DNA from: Alteromonadaceae bacterium XY-R5
GTDB taxonomy: Bacteria; Pseudomonadota; Gammaproteobacteria; Enterobacterales; Alteromonadaceae
Length of the DNA: 64,000 nt
Assembly (NCBI GenBank): GCA_001660395.1
Contig: LXWE01000009.1
Location: 62,001-126,000, forward strand
Direction of reading: 5' to 3'
Below, in pieces: positions 54,191 to 62,718 of this stretch. Position 1 is the stretch's first letter; each line of letters opens with the position of its first letter. The notes beneath the pieces were generated by a model that was not told the origin of the DNA, made no database searches, and saw only the letters and a program-made list of their open reading frames with translations. Both the position numbers and the translations under genes were made by a program.

Positions 54191-54565
54191 ACTTCAACTT
54201 CTCCATTACAAATAAATCATTGATTTTATTGTTTTTCCTTAACTTCCCCCGTGGAGGCTAAGGCTGATTCTTCCGGTGATGGATAAGTTTTAATGGCGCG
54301 ATAGTCACACCCTTGTTGCTCACCTTATTTTAATTATTGTCAGTACAGCTTGTTGCTTTTGTGAGCACTCTGATGTTGTTTTCGATAATAACCATCGCGC
54401 TAAGGCTGTATAGAGAGTGTTCGACGAGTGGTGGAATTGGAAAGATAAGTGACGATTAATTGCCCATAGTGACTAAAAAGTTAGCAGGTTTAGGTAAAAA
54501 TACTTCTTGCATCGTGTGGTAGCTTGTCCTAGTTTAGGTCAATTGTCCTAATGATGGGGCTGTTT
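54191..54565. promoter_or_regulatory. Divergent gap with candidate TetR operator
   Basis: This 375-bp gap separates the amine oxidase gene from the TetR gene. Apart from the operator-like repeats at 54524-54551 nothing else was recognised. No small gene was convincing. Confidence 0.5.
54524..54551. promoter_or_regulatory. Candidate TetR operator: three half-sites
   Basis: TTGTCCTAG (54524-54532), TTAGGTCAA (54534-54542) and TTGTCCTAA (54543-54551) are three related half-sites in alternating orientation just upstream of the TetR gene. The last two make an 18-bp near-perfect palindrome, TTAGGTCAATTGTCCTAA. The overlap with an ATG at 54551 argues for the downstream start at 54566. Autoregulation by the TetR protein is the likely meaning. 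Confidence 0.65.
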
Positions 54566-55129
54566 ATGTCCACAAAAGCATCTACTCGTCAGGCTATTAT
54601 TGTGGCTGCTGATCGCTTGTTTTATCAGCAAGGGTTTGCGCATACCTCTTTTGCCAATATTGCCGAACAGGTCAATATTTCTCGTGGTAACTTCTATCAC
54701 CATTTTAAGACTAAAGACGACATTCTGACCGCAGTGATTGGCTGGCGCCGAGAAAAGATTGCAGCCATGCTGTTAGTATGGGAACAGCAGGCGGTGACAC
54801 CCCACGCCAGAATAAAACAGTATCTTCAGTTACTGGAACGTAATTTTAATGACATTGCACAGTTTGGCTGCCCCATCGGTAGTTTGTGTACTGAAGTCAG
54901 TAAACTAGGGCATCAGGCCAAACCCATCGCCGATGCGCTCTCGCATTTGTTTATTGATTGGTTACAGCAGCAGTTTGCGGCGTGTGGCTGTCATCAGCTT
55001 GCCAGAACCTATGCTTTACAAGCTTTTGCCTGGAGTCAGGGACTGGCGGTGATGGCAACATTCGCCAAAGATCCCGGATTTGTGCGTCAGGAGGTAAAGC
55101 GCATGTGCGAATGGGTAGACAGCCTCTAG
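54566..55129 (+). CDS. TetR-family transcriptional regulator
   Basis: The protein is 187 residues from ATG 54566 (MSTKASTRQAIIVAAD). The HTH reads LFYQQGFAHTSFANIAEQVNISRGNFYHHFKTKDDIL, typical of TetR. The ligand domain includes a Cys in FGCPIGSLCTEVSKLG, a segment shared by a TetR subgroup related to NemR/AcuR-type sensors. It is followed closely by YCII-like, tag and AEC transporter genes, which it may regulate. Confidence 0.9.
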   Translation: MSTKASTRQAIIVAADRLFYQQGFAHTSFANIAEQVNISRGNFYHHFKTKDDILTAVIGWRREKIAAMLLVWEQQAVTPHARIKQYLQLLERNFNDIAQFGCPIGSLCTEVSKLGHQAKPIADALSHLFIDWLQQQFAACGCHQLARTYALQAFAWSQGLAVMATFAKDPGFVRQEVKRMCEWVDSL

Positions 55130-55169
55130 GCGCATCGAAATTTCATAGCCAGACAACGGAGACGACAAT

Positions 55170-55469
55170 ATGTTTATTGTTACACTGAGATTTGCAAAAA
55201 ATAAAAGCCAGGCCGCGCAATGGCTGGAAAAGCATAACGGCTGGTTGCAGCAGGGCTTTGAGAATGGCTGGTTTTTACTTTGCGGCGGTCTGTCGGGTGG
55301 CAGCGGAGGTGTCATTTTGTGTAAGGATATTGGTATGGAGCAGGTGCAGGCGTTTGTGCAGGAAGATCCCTTTGTGCAGCACGCTGTTGTTACGCCGGAA
55401 ATCCTGCAAGTGTGCCCAACGCGCACGGCACCTGCACTGAGCTTTTTGATCAATGAAGTCGAGGCGTAG
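55170..55469 (+). CDS. YCII-like (YciI family) protein
   Basis: The 99-residue protein starts MFIVTLRFAKNKSQAAQWLEKHNGWL and contains FLLCGGLSGGSGGVILCKD and EDPFVQHAVVTPEI, the usual pattern of the YCII fold (dimeric alpha-beta barrel with a conserved His and Asp). Function of such proteins is mostly unknown. GGAG lies upstream of the start; tag follows after 8 bp. Confidence 0.85.
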   Translation: MFIVTLRFAKNKSQAAQWLEKHNGWLQQGFENGWFLLCGGLSGGSGGVILCKDIGMEQVQAFVQEDPFVQHAVVTPEILQVCPTRTAPALSFLINEVEA

Positions 55470-55477
55470 GAAGTGTC

Positions 55478-56086
55478 ATGAGTAAAACTGTTTTAGGACC
55501 CGATGGTAAGCCCCGTTGTGGCTGGTGTGGCGATGTGGCCGAGTTTTTCCCTTACCATGACAAGGAATGGGGTTTTCCGGTAACGGACGATGTTCGTCTG
55601 TTTGAAAAGCTGTGTCTGGAGAGTTTTCAGTCGGGCCTGAGTTGGCGCACGATTTTGGCCAAGCGCGAAAATTTCCGTCGGGCCTTTTGTGGCTTTGATT
55701 TTCATCAGGTGGCAGCGTTTGGCCAGCAGGAAATCGATTCTCTGTTAGGGGATGCCGGTATAGTCCGCCATCGCGGCAAAATTGAGGCGGTGATCAACAA
55801 TGCGCAAAAGGCCATTGAGTTGGTACAAGAGGCCGGATCGCTGGCGGCATTCTTTTGGCAGTATCAGCCCAAAACGGATGTCTCGCCACAAAGTATGTCT
55901 ACCAGTGCTGAGTCGGTTGCTTTGTCGAAGGCATTAAAAAAACGTGGCTGGAAATTCGTTGGCCCAACAACGGTATTTGCCTTTATGCAGGCCATGGGCC
56001 TGGTTAATGATCATCTGGAAGAGTGTGTTATTCGCATGGACGTCGAAAAAGCGAAATTAGACTTTACGTCACCTGTTATCGAGTAG
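55478..56086 (+). CDS. tag: DNA-3-methyladenine glycosylase I
   Basis: The 202-residue protein has the Tag zinc-binding N-terminus (RCGWCGD), the YHDKEWGFPVTDD segment, FEKLCLESFQSGLSWRTIL and KRENFRRAF, and the C-terminal HLEECV zinc ligands. It excises 3-methyladenine from alkylated DNA. Length is normal (about 190-200). It is third in the TetR-led operon. Confidence 0.95.
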   Translation: MSKTVLGPDGKPRCGWCGDVAEFFPYHDKEWGFPVTDDVRLFEKLCLESFQSGLSWRTILAKRENFRRAFCGFDFHQVAAFGQQEIDSLLGDAGIVRHRGKIEAVINNAQKAIELVQEAGSLAAFFWQYQPKTDVSPQSMSTSAESVALSKALKKRGWKFVGPTTVFAFMQAMGLVNDHLEECVIRMDVEKAKLDFTSPVIE

Positions 56087-56117
56087 CCCCGTTTATCTTT
56101 CGGGCAAAGGAGTTGTT

Positions 56118-57047
56118 TTGGATACGGTAATCAATATCACCGCACCGATTTTCTTTCTGATTTTTATCGGCTTTTTAGCTGTGCGTCTGGGATTTATCAG
56201 TAAAGATGCGATCCCGGGATTAAGCCGTTTTGTACTGTACTTGGCGCTACCAGCGTTGGTGTTTGGCAATATCCTCAGTATGGATTTCGGCCAGATTATT
56301 AATATGTCTTACATGCTGGTCTACGCGGCTGGTGGCATTTGCGCCTTTGTTGTTGCAACACTGGTGACCCGTTATGCATTTTCTGATAGCTGGCAACAGG
56401 CCGGCGTACGCGGACTGGGAGCGGCATTACCTAACAGTGCTTTTGTTGGCTTTCCTATCTTGCAGCAGTACTTTAGTGACCCACCGGCACAGGCATTTGC
56501 GATGGCGGTGATGGTTGAAAATATTTTGCTTATGCCGCTGGTGCTGATTTTTCTGGAGTCTGTCAGTGGACAGCATCAGGGGAATCAGTCGCGCTTAGTG
56601 AAAACCGTATTATCCAGAGTGATTAAAAACCCAATCATAGTGGCTGTATTGCTGGGGCTGGGGGGATCGTTGCTGGGCATACACTTGCCTAAGTTTATAA
56701 CGACAGGGCTGGAGATTTTAGCCAAGGGCAGCGCAGCTGTGGCGTTGATTGTGATCGGGGGCGCCTTAGTTGGGGTGTCGATACGCGGCAGTTTAGGACA
56801 AATGGGTTGCGTTGCCGTGGCGAAATTACTGGTGTTTCCGTTAGTGGTGTTTGCCTTGTTGCAATGGATACCTGGTATCCCTTCTGACCTGAAGATGTGT
56901 GTGTTGTTGTTTGCGGCGATGCCTATGTTCAGTATCTATCCGATAATCGGTGGGCAGTATGGACAGCAGAGTTTCTGCGCCAGTACCTTGCTGATTACGA
57001 CCGTGGCAGCCTTTTTTAGTGTCAGTGTACTGCTCGCTTTGCTGTAA
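56118..57047 (+). CDS. AEC-family transporter (auxin efflux carrier-like permease)
   Basis: The 309-residue membrane protein starts at TTG with AAGGAG eight bases upstream. About ten membrane segments are visible. The N-terminal half has GFLAVRLGFISKDAIPGLSRFVLYLALPALVF, and the centre has LGAALPNSAFVGFPIL, both AEC hallmarks. Members export or import small carboxylates or unknown solutes. It lies 31 bp after tag. Confidence 0.9.
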   Translation: MDTVINITAPIFFLIFIGFLAVRLGFISKDAIPGLSRFVLYLALPALVFGNILSMDFGQIINMSYMLVYAAGGICAFVVATLVTRYAFSDSWQQAGVRGLGAALPNSAFVGFPILQQYFSDPPAQAFAMAVMVENILLMPLVLIFLESVSGQHQGNQSRLVKTVLSRVIKNPIIVAVLLGLGGSLLGIHLPKFITTGLEILAKGSAAVALIVIGGALVGVSIRGSLGQMGCVAVAKLLVFPLVVFALLQWIPGIPSDLKMCVLLFAAMPMFSIYPIIGGQYGQQSFCASTLLITTVAAFFSVSVLLALL

Positions 57048-57220
57048 CTATTTTATTCTGTTTGGGTAGCTAATTAGCCTGCTTATAAAAGTGAGAGGCA
57101 TGCTCATCAATTTAGGGTATGCTTCTTGCCTGTCATACTCCCAATGCCCCAAGCGCGGACATGATATCGAAGTAATTCGAATAACCTCTCTATAAAAACA
57201 ACACCGATTAGGAAAACAAT

Positions 57221-58222
57221 ATGAAATCACTTCGCAGTATGTTTTCACTACTGTTATTCGTTAGCTGTACCAATTTGGTGCAAGCTGAGCAATTAGGCCC
57301 TCAGGATTTCTCCCAGGTTAAAAATAAGTGGACCGCAATTGTGGCTGCTTATGAGCCGGAAATTATTGCCGTGGATAAGGCAATTGCCGAAGCGCCGGAT
57401 GCGCAAATTACTGAAACCCGTTTCTATCGCGGTGTTCGTTATCAGATCGGTAGCTATAAAGGTGAGCCAATCATTATCTTCGCCAGCGGTGTGAGTGTGC
57501 CCAATGCAGCCATGACGATTCAGATGGCACTGGATTACTTTCCCATCGACAAGGTGATCATGATGGGGATTGCCGGTGCGGTAAATCCGGTATTTGAACC
57601 TGGCGACATTGCCGTTCCTGAGCGTTGGTACTATCACGATGAATCTGTGTATGTGAACCCTGATCCAAAGCGCAATGGTGAGTTTGTATTACCTGATTAC
57701 TACGAAGCGTATCGCAAAGCCTGGAAAGCGCGTGAAGCGACTGATGAGCATGCGCCGAAGTATAAAAACTTTGGTTTTATTCAACCGGCAGAAGTTGAAG
57801 TGATTAAACAAGGTTGGGATGAGCCGAAGAAACAGCCTTACTTTAGCGCCGATGCTGATTTGCTGGCGTTGGCTGAGCAAGCGGCAAAAAATGCCCAAAT
57901 CAAAATGCCGTCTGGTCATGAGATCAAAATCCGTGTCGGTGGCAACGGTGTGACGGGCTCGGTTTTTCTGGATAACGCCGATTACCGTAAATGGTTGCGT
58001 GATGTGTATAAAGCAGACGTAACCGAAATGGAATCTGCTGCAGTTGCACAAGTCTGTTTTATCAACGATGTAGATTGGGTGGTTATTCGTTCGATCAGTG
58101 ACCTGGCCGGTGGACAGCAAGGTAAAAACGTCGAGAATGTGTTTGATGCCATTGCTTCTGGTACGGGCGCGAAGCTGCTGATGGGCATGCTGGACCAACT
58201 GGCGGCGAAAGAAGCGCAGTAA
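57221..58222 (+). CDS. Exported nucleoside phosphorylase/MTA-SAH nucleosidase-like protein
   Basis: The 333-residue protein has a signal peptide (MFSLLLFVSCTNLVQA). The PNP/UDP phosphorylase fold is seen in VIMMGIAGAVNPVFEPGDIAVPE and TEMESAAVAQVCFINDVDWVVIRSISDLAGG, where the Met-Glu-Ser binds ribose and the Asp in SISD acts in catalysis. An insertion of about 60 residues (YYEAYRKAW... to KKQPYFSADAD) separates them. Most family members are cytoplasmic; this one is predicted periplasmic and may salvage external nucleosides. The start has AGGA upstream. Confidence 0.85.
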   Translation: MKSLRSMFSLLLFVSCTNLVQAEQLGPQDFSQVKNKWTAIVAAYEPEIIAVDKAIAEAPDAQITETRFYRGVRYQIGSYKGEPIIIFASGVSVPNAAMTIQMALDYFPIDKVIMMGIAGAVNPVFEPGDIAVPERWYYHDESVYVNPDPKRNGEFVLPDYYEAYRKAWKAREATDEHAPKYKNFGFIQPAEVEVIKQGWDEPKKQPYFSADADLLALAEQAAKNAQIKMPSGHEIKIRVGGNGVTGSVFLDNADYRKWLRDVYKADVTEMESAAVAQVCFINDVDWVVIRSISDLAGGQQGKNVENVFDAIASGTGAKLLMGMLDQLAAKEAQ

Positions 58223-58248
58223 GCTTGTCTTGATTCATAGTGTAAATT

Positions 58249-58271
58249 AAAGGGCGCTAAGCGCCCTTTTT
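58249..58271. terminator. Bidirectional terminator
   Basis: AAAGGGCGC-TAA-GCGCCCTTTTT is a 9-bp perfect stem with a T-run, placed between the convergent nucleosidase-like and FlgO genes. Confidence 0.85.
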
Positions 58272-58285
58272 AGTTTGCGCCATAT

Positions 58286-59035
58286 TTAATCGCCCACACT
58301 ATTTAACACTATCCCATCGCGCATACCAGCAGGGAGCAGGCTGTTGACCACAAACTGGGGGACAAAGCCTTTGCTGGACGCAACCACCAGTTTACTGGCC
58401 AAATCGACCATGCGGACATTCAAAATAACGCCTGCATCGTTGTACGTCATGGTACCGGACAATACATACTTCACACCGGGATTATTGTTGAGTTCTTTCA
58501 GGGAACGGCTGAAAACAAAATCCCCGCTAGGTCCTACGTGTATGCTCTGGGTGGTTTTGATATCCAGCACGGGAATACCAAATTCCTGTAGTTCGGTGAT
58601 AAAGCTTTCCGCCAGTTGGTTCCCAAGAATATTGGTTTGGTTGAGGTTACTGTTTAAATCGACAAAGGATGCCACCGCAACGGGCGTATTAACGCTAACG
58701 TAGCGCATGTTCTCAACCAGTTTCATGGCGATTTGTTCGGCGTAGTCGCCCAACAGCTTGTGGGTGTAAGCAGGCCGGTAACTGTTGGCAGGAGGCTGCC
58801 AGCCGTTATATTGCGGCGCAAAGGGTGTTGGGGTGGGAATAGGAGGTTGTAATTGATTATCTTCGACATCGACCCAAATATCGCTGCCGTGATGATGCCG
58901 TGCCAGGGTCTGGGGCTTCGCCAGAGTGATATGGTGTTGATTATGCAGATGATTGTCTGCAAGGGGCCTGTGATGATGAGCACAGCCGGACAAGCTAGAA
59001 ACTGCAAGTGCAGCAATTAATAATGAATATCGCAT
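58286..59035 (-). CDS. FlgO-domain outer-membrane lipoprotein
   Basis: The 249-residue protein has a lipobox (SSLSGC, Cys about 18). A His-rich segment follows (HHHRPLADNHLHNQHH and ARHHHGSD), then a Pro-rich stretch. The rest matches the FlgO domain: LVENMRYVSVNTPVAVASFVDLNSN, LGNQLAESFITELQEFG and VLSGTMTYNDAGVILNVRMVDL. FlgO proteins are linked to flagellar H-ring or sheath stability in Vibrio, but no flgP, flgT or flagellar genes lie nearby. The His-rich part could bind metal. Confidence 0.85.
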   Translation of the reverse strand: MRYSLLIAALAVSSLSGCAHHHRPLADNHLHNQHHITLAKPQTLARHHHGSDIWVDVEDNQLQPPIPTPTPFAPQYNGWQPPANSYRPAYTHKLLGDYAEQIAMKLVENMRYVSVNTPVAVASFVDLNSNLNQTNILGNQLAESFITELQEFGIPVLDIKTTQSIHVGPSGDFVFSRSLKELNNNPGVKYVLSGTMTYNDAGVILNVRMVDLASKLVVASSKGFVPQFVVNSLLPAGMRDGIVLNSVGD

Positions 59036-59105
59036 GATTTTCTCCTCAAACTCTCGGAGAAAATTGTTATCCGGCTACCCTTCAGTATCCATAAGAATGA
59101 TTCTT

Positions 59106-59136
59106 AATTGGTCTAAGACTTTTTCTTAGACCAATT
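59106..59136 (-). terminator. Hairpin at the end of the response-regulator gene
   Basis: AATTGGTCTAAG, a 7-base loop and CTTAGACCAATT form a 12-bp perfect stem that includes the stop codon of the minus-strand regulator gene. No good T-run follows, so termination strength is unsure. Confidence 0.6.
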
Positions 59137-59764
59137 CACTTACATCTAACATGCCTTCATTTAATGCCAGTTTCATTAGCTCAAACTGATTGCTTATTCT
59201 GAGTTTTTGGAAAATATTAGCTCTGTGGCTTAACACTGTTTTGGGCATTGTATTGGTTTGTTTAGCGACATCTTTTGTTCCAAAGCCGCGGGCAAGCAAG
59301 GCAAATATTTCCATTTCACGCTCGGTCAGATGATTAAACGCATCCGCTTTTTGATGAGCGAATAAGAGTGTTTTGCTCAGTGCCTGACTCAAATAATTCT
59401 GCCCTTGGCTGATCGCTTTGATAGCCGTGATGATCTCTTCTGCAGCCCCTCGTTTGGAGAGATAGCCGTTGGCGCCAAGCTCAATGGCACTGGAGATATA
59501 ATGATGGTGTTCGTACATACTGACCATTAGCGTCGCAAGGTTAGGTTGGTGCTTTCGAACTTGCTCAAGCAGGGCGATTCCGTTCTTTTCTGGTAACGAG
59601 ATATCTATCAGTAATACATGGGTATTTGCCAATGGCAAGGCCTCGAGACAGTCGTGATACCCCTCAAATTCATGACTAACCTGCCAGTTTGGTTGAAGAT
59701 TTATAAGATGAGCAAATGACTGACGAACCATCTGATGGTCATCGACCAGAGCAATCCTTAGCAT
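59126..59764 (-). CDS. NarL/LuxR-type response regulator
   Basis: The 212-residue protein has a receiver domain (ALVDDHQMVRQSF; phosphoacceptor Asp in LLIDISLPEKNG, near 54; Lys in LSKRG) and a C-terminal LuxR HTH (HLTEREMEIFALLARGFGTKDVAKQTN). It overlaps the kinase gene by 7 bases, so the two form a two-component pair. Target genes are not apparent. Confidence 0.93.
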   Translation of the reverse strand: MLRIALVDDHQMVRQSFAHLINLQPNWQVSHEFEGYHDCLEALPLANTHVLLIDISLPEKNGIALLEQVRKHQPNLATLMVSMYEHHHYISSAIELGANGYLSKRGAAEEIITAIKAISQGQNYLSQALSKTLLFAHQKADAFNHLTEREMEIFALLARGFGTKDVAKQTNTMPKTVLSHRANIFQKLRISNQFELMKLALNEGMLDVSELV

Positions 59765-61401
59765 GTTGTGCTCTCCTGTTGTTTGAGGGGAAATTGAATC
59801 GTTAGTTGCAGACCGTTATCAGAGTTGATGCTTAATTCTCCGCCTAACGATGCTACTCTGTCTTCTATCCCCTTGAGTCCAAATCCGCCCATCAATGACG
59901 GTGCGTTATCTGAGGACAGGCCTTGGCCGTTATCTGTTAAAGACATCATGAGTTGAGTGTCTGAGTCGTTAATTATGATAGAAAATTGTGTCGCATCAGC
60001 ATGTTTCAACGTATTGCTGATGGCTTCCTGCACCATCCGAAAAATCGAAATTTGAATGTCGACAGACAGAGAATCAACGGTTGCAGGGACTTGGCAATGA
60101 TAGTCTATCCCCGAATATTGAAGACGCTGGCGGAAATATGCGCCGCTTAAGGCCTTATGCAGACCAAATTCATCCACGACTCTTGGTCTAAGCCAATTGA
60201 GCACCTGATAGATAGAATGGTATATCTGCTGACTGGTTTGCTTTAATACCATCATCGCTGGATGCGCTTTCATCTCTGGCTGTTCAATTAACAATGACTC
60301 TATGCGAGTTTGTAATACCACCAGATTTTGTCCAACTTCATCGTGCAGGTCCTGGCTTAGTGTCTTACGCTCCTGTTCTTGCACGGTTATCACACGCTTG
60401 GTGAGCAATCGGTTTTCAACTAGCAGGCGATCTAACTCTTTATTGCGTATTATCAGGTCTCGATTCAGTCTCTTCATTTGGCTAATAGTGGCGCCTAGTA
60501 ATAGCCCACAAAAGCTGGTCATGAGGAGATAAAACTGCGTGTCTTTGAGCGCATTGGTGGCGTTGTTATCAAACACGGTAAGCATTAAGCCAAAGTTAAT
60601 AACTGTGCTGCAGATGATTGCGCCCCGAAATCCGAAGTAATATGCGAACAACAACAACGGAAGAAAAACTAATGCCCTGAGCATATAGATGAGTTCAGGT
60701 TGCATTTGATATACAACGACAGTGATAAGACTAAGTAAAGCCAACGACCCCAGCCCCATCAATACATGAGTGGTGAGTACGGCATTGATAGGACGGCAGG
60801 TACTGAATGCAAGTAACAGCGGAGGGGTGATAAGCAGAATGCCCGTTAATCCGCCAACAAAGTGGCTAAAGCGAATCTCGGTGAAAGCTGACTGAGGAGC
60901 ACTGTTCCAAATCCAATCTCCCATTTGACCTACATTACCAAGCTGATAAATCACGGCAAGCAGGGTCAATATTACAACTCCTTTAGGCGAGGAAATATAG
61001 TAGATGGCTTTGGGTTTACACTGAGAGGTGCTCAGCCAGCGTTGAATGAGGCGAAGGCAACAATACATAGGGACAGTGTAAGCCAGAGCGTGGTGTATGA
61101 GACTATTGAAAAAATCTTCAATAGACGGCGTGTGTTCACTTGACCAGCGCAAGACTGCGTATGCGAATGGGTATCCTAAGGTTATCCCCGGCCAATAACG
61201 GAAGGGCATTATCAAGAAAGCTGCCACAGCAATTCCAGAAGGGAAGTACCAGGTACTGTAGGTTGGATATAGCCACCAATGTTCCGCCAGCAGAAAACAT
61301 CCTGCATATGCAACACCACATAGGCACATAATGGCCAATTGTGTCGATATGACGTGTATCGATTGAAAGATCAAGCGGGAAATAGATTTTGATTCGTCCA
61401 T
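59758..61401 (-). CDS. MASE1-type sensor histidine kinase (HisKA_3)
   Basis: The 547-residue membrane kinase has about eight hydrophobic segments in the first ~310 residues with the MASE1-like YPTYSTWYFPSGIAVAAFLI start. A coiled coil (RLNRDLIIRNKELDRLLVENRLL) leads to the HisKA_3 dimerisation helix QDLHDEVGQNLVVLQ with the phospho-His near 353. The ATPase has the N box EAISNTLKHADA, DNGQGL and MGGFGLKGIEDRV. It is the partner of the NarL-type regulator downstream. The signal is unknown. Confidence 0.92.
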   Translation of the reverse strand: MDESKSISRLIFQSIHVISTQLAIMCLCGVAYAGCFLLAEHWWLYPTYSTWYFPSGIAVAAFLIMPFRYWPGITLGYPFAYAVLRWSSEHTPSIEDFFNSLIHHALAYTVPMYCCLRLIQRWLSTSQCKPKAIYYISSPKGVVILTLLAVIYQLGNVGQMGDWIWNSAPQSAFTEIRFSHFVGGLTGILLITPPLLLAFSTCRPINAVLTTHVLMGLGSLALLSLITVVVYQMQPELIYMLRALVFLPLLLFAYYFGFRGAIICSTVINFGLMLTVFDNNATNALKDTQFYLLMTSFCGLLLGATISQMKRLNRDLIIRNKELDRLLVENRLLTKRVITVQEQERKTLSQDLHDEVGQNLVVLQTRIESLLIEQPEMKAHPAMMVLKQTSQQIYHSIYQVLNWLRPRVVDEFGLHKALSGAYFRQRLQYSGIDYHCQVPATVDSLSVDIQISIFRMVQEAISNTLKHADATQFSIIINDSDTQLMMSLTDNGQGLSSDNAPSLMGGFGLKGIEDRVASLGGELSINSDNGLQLTIQFPLKQQESTTC

Positions 61402-61531
61402 GATGAATAGGGGGATTTTGCTAACGCTCCTAATTTGCTATCGACATAATTCAAAAAAGCTGGAGCCCTGGCTTGCATCCGGCTTTGAAATTTGGCGGAA
61501 TGAGGCCCTTATTAAGCTAACGGATATAACG

Positions 61532-61885
61532 ATGAAAAAATCAGCAGCGATGTTGTTTGGACTTATGGTTTCAGGTTTGAGTGTTGCCGGCGACAATAAT
61601 CTGGAGCAGGCATCAACCCAGCTATGCAGTAAAATTCAGGCGTGTGCTCAGGCGGATGTGGCTAAACAAAAAATCCCGGATGATCTGCGTGAGGCGCTTA
61701 CTTCAATGTTGGGACAAATGTGTGCGAATCTGGATAGTTATGATACTGCTATACCCGATACGGCGTTATATCATGCAGCATCAGCCTGTTTAGAGTCGAT
61801 GAATCAACAAAGCTGCCAACAGTTGTTAAATGGGGATAAAACGCCAGAATGTGAGCAATATGAGGCAGTAGCGAATCAACAATAA
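61532..61885 (+). CDS. Small exported Cys-containing protein, unknown
   Basis: The protein is 117 residues from ATG 61532; the frame is open upstream to 61400, but only this start gives a signal peptide (MKKSAAMLFGLMVSGLSVAG). The mature part has six Cys (LCSKIQACAQ, MCANL, ACLES, SCQQLL, PECEQ), probably paired in the periplasm. No family was recognised with certainty. It is divergent from the kinase gene, 130 bp away, and could be part of that system. Confidence 0.7.
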   Translation: MKKSAAMLFGLMVSGLSVAGDNNLEQASTQLCSKIQACAQADVAKQKIPDDLREALTSMLGQMCANLDSYDTAIPDTALYHAASACLESMNQQSCQQLLNGDKTPECEQYEAVANQQ

Positions 61886-62302
61886 TGTATTTGCCTGGAT
61901 CTTTGGAGATGCGTCTTTTGAGTCATGACTCAAGGGGATAAAGGTGTCTGGAATGTGGATATTGCACGGTAAATAGTTAAATTCATCTGGTTAAAAGTTA
62001 AGCGATCTGACGTTTTCTTTAATTCCTGGATTATTTGTATTACTATATTGTTATTGTTCTGTAATTAACTTACAGAATGATAGATTTAATAAATATTAAA
62101 TGCTTGCTTTTGGTTATAAGGGTATTTTATTTATTTGATATTAATCAATTGTTTACGCTGTTTTTGTTGGTTTAATCAACAGGCTTAACAAACTATTTAA
62201 ATAGTTGATTATGTAATTAAACAACATTCTTATTTCAGATCCGTAAAATAATCATCGAGCTTCGAGGTGAAGCAAGTAGTAACAAGATGATGAGGTGATG
62301 AG
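61886..62302. promoter_or_regulatory. AT-rich control region with two palindromes before the DUF3718 gene
   Basis: This 417-bp AT-rich gap has no convincing gene. It holds TTCTGTAA-TTAAC-TTACAGAA (62057-62077, 8-bp perfect arms) and AACTATTTAAATAGTT (62191-62206, a perfect 16-bp palindrome). They are candidate regulator sites for the small exported protein gene downstream. Confidence 0.5.
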
Positions 62303-62623
62303 ATGAAAAATGTAGCAATTATCCTGGCAGTAGCAGCTTTCTTTAGCGTAAATGCAAATGCAAAATTAAACAGCAGCGAAAATGTAAAATTCGTTGGTGA
62401 CGTTGAGTATGCAAGCCTGTGTAAAGCAGCCGTAAACGACGACGTTGAACTGTTCAAGCGTGGTCTGCGTGCAAAAGTAGGTGTAATCGGTGCTTCTAAG
62501 CGTGAAGTTCTGAACATCCTGAAAAGTGAAGATAACTTCTCTTGTGCAGGTATGAGCATTGCTGAGTTCTCTGCTAAACGCAATGCAACTCAATTGATTG
62601 AATTCCTGAAAACTGGCGCATAA
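62303..62623 (+). CDS. DUF3718 family small exported protein
   Basis: The 106-residue protein has a signal peptide (MKNVAIILAVAAFFSVNANA) and two Cys (SLCKAAV and NFSCAGMS) that can form one disulfide. The sequence fits DUF3718, a family seen mostly in Alteromonadales and related genera, with no known function. GAGG lies nine bases before the start. Its codon use is rich in common codons (AAA, GAA, GTA), which together with a long AT-rich leader suggests strong expression. Confidence 0.82.
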   Translation: MKNVAIILAVAAFFSVNANAKLNSSENVKFVGDVEYASLCKAAVNDDVELFKRGLRAKVGVIGASKREVLNILKSEDNFSCAGMSIAEFSAKRNATQLIEFLKTGA

Positions 62624-62644
62624 TCACTATGTTCCGGTGGCGAT

Positions 62645-62675
62645 AACAAGCCAGCGCAGGGATAGCTGGCTTGTT
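62645..62675. terminator. Hairpin terminator between DUF3718 gene and fre
   Basis: AACAAGCCAGC, a 9-base loop and GCTGGCTTGTT form an 11-bp perfect stem between two convergent genes. T-runs are short, but position and stem strength fit a terminator. Confidence 0.7.
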
Positions 62676-62718
62676 AAAGCACCCTCATTTGTTCAATGCT
62701 CGCATTCTGCGAACGACC

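Noticed and set aside
54551-54565. Earlier ATG of the TetR gene
   Set aside because: It overlaps the operator-like palindrome and has no ribosome binding site, so the ATG at 54566 was preferred.
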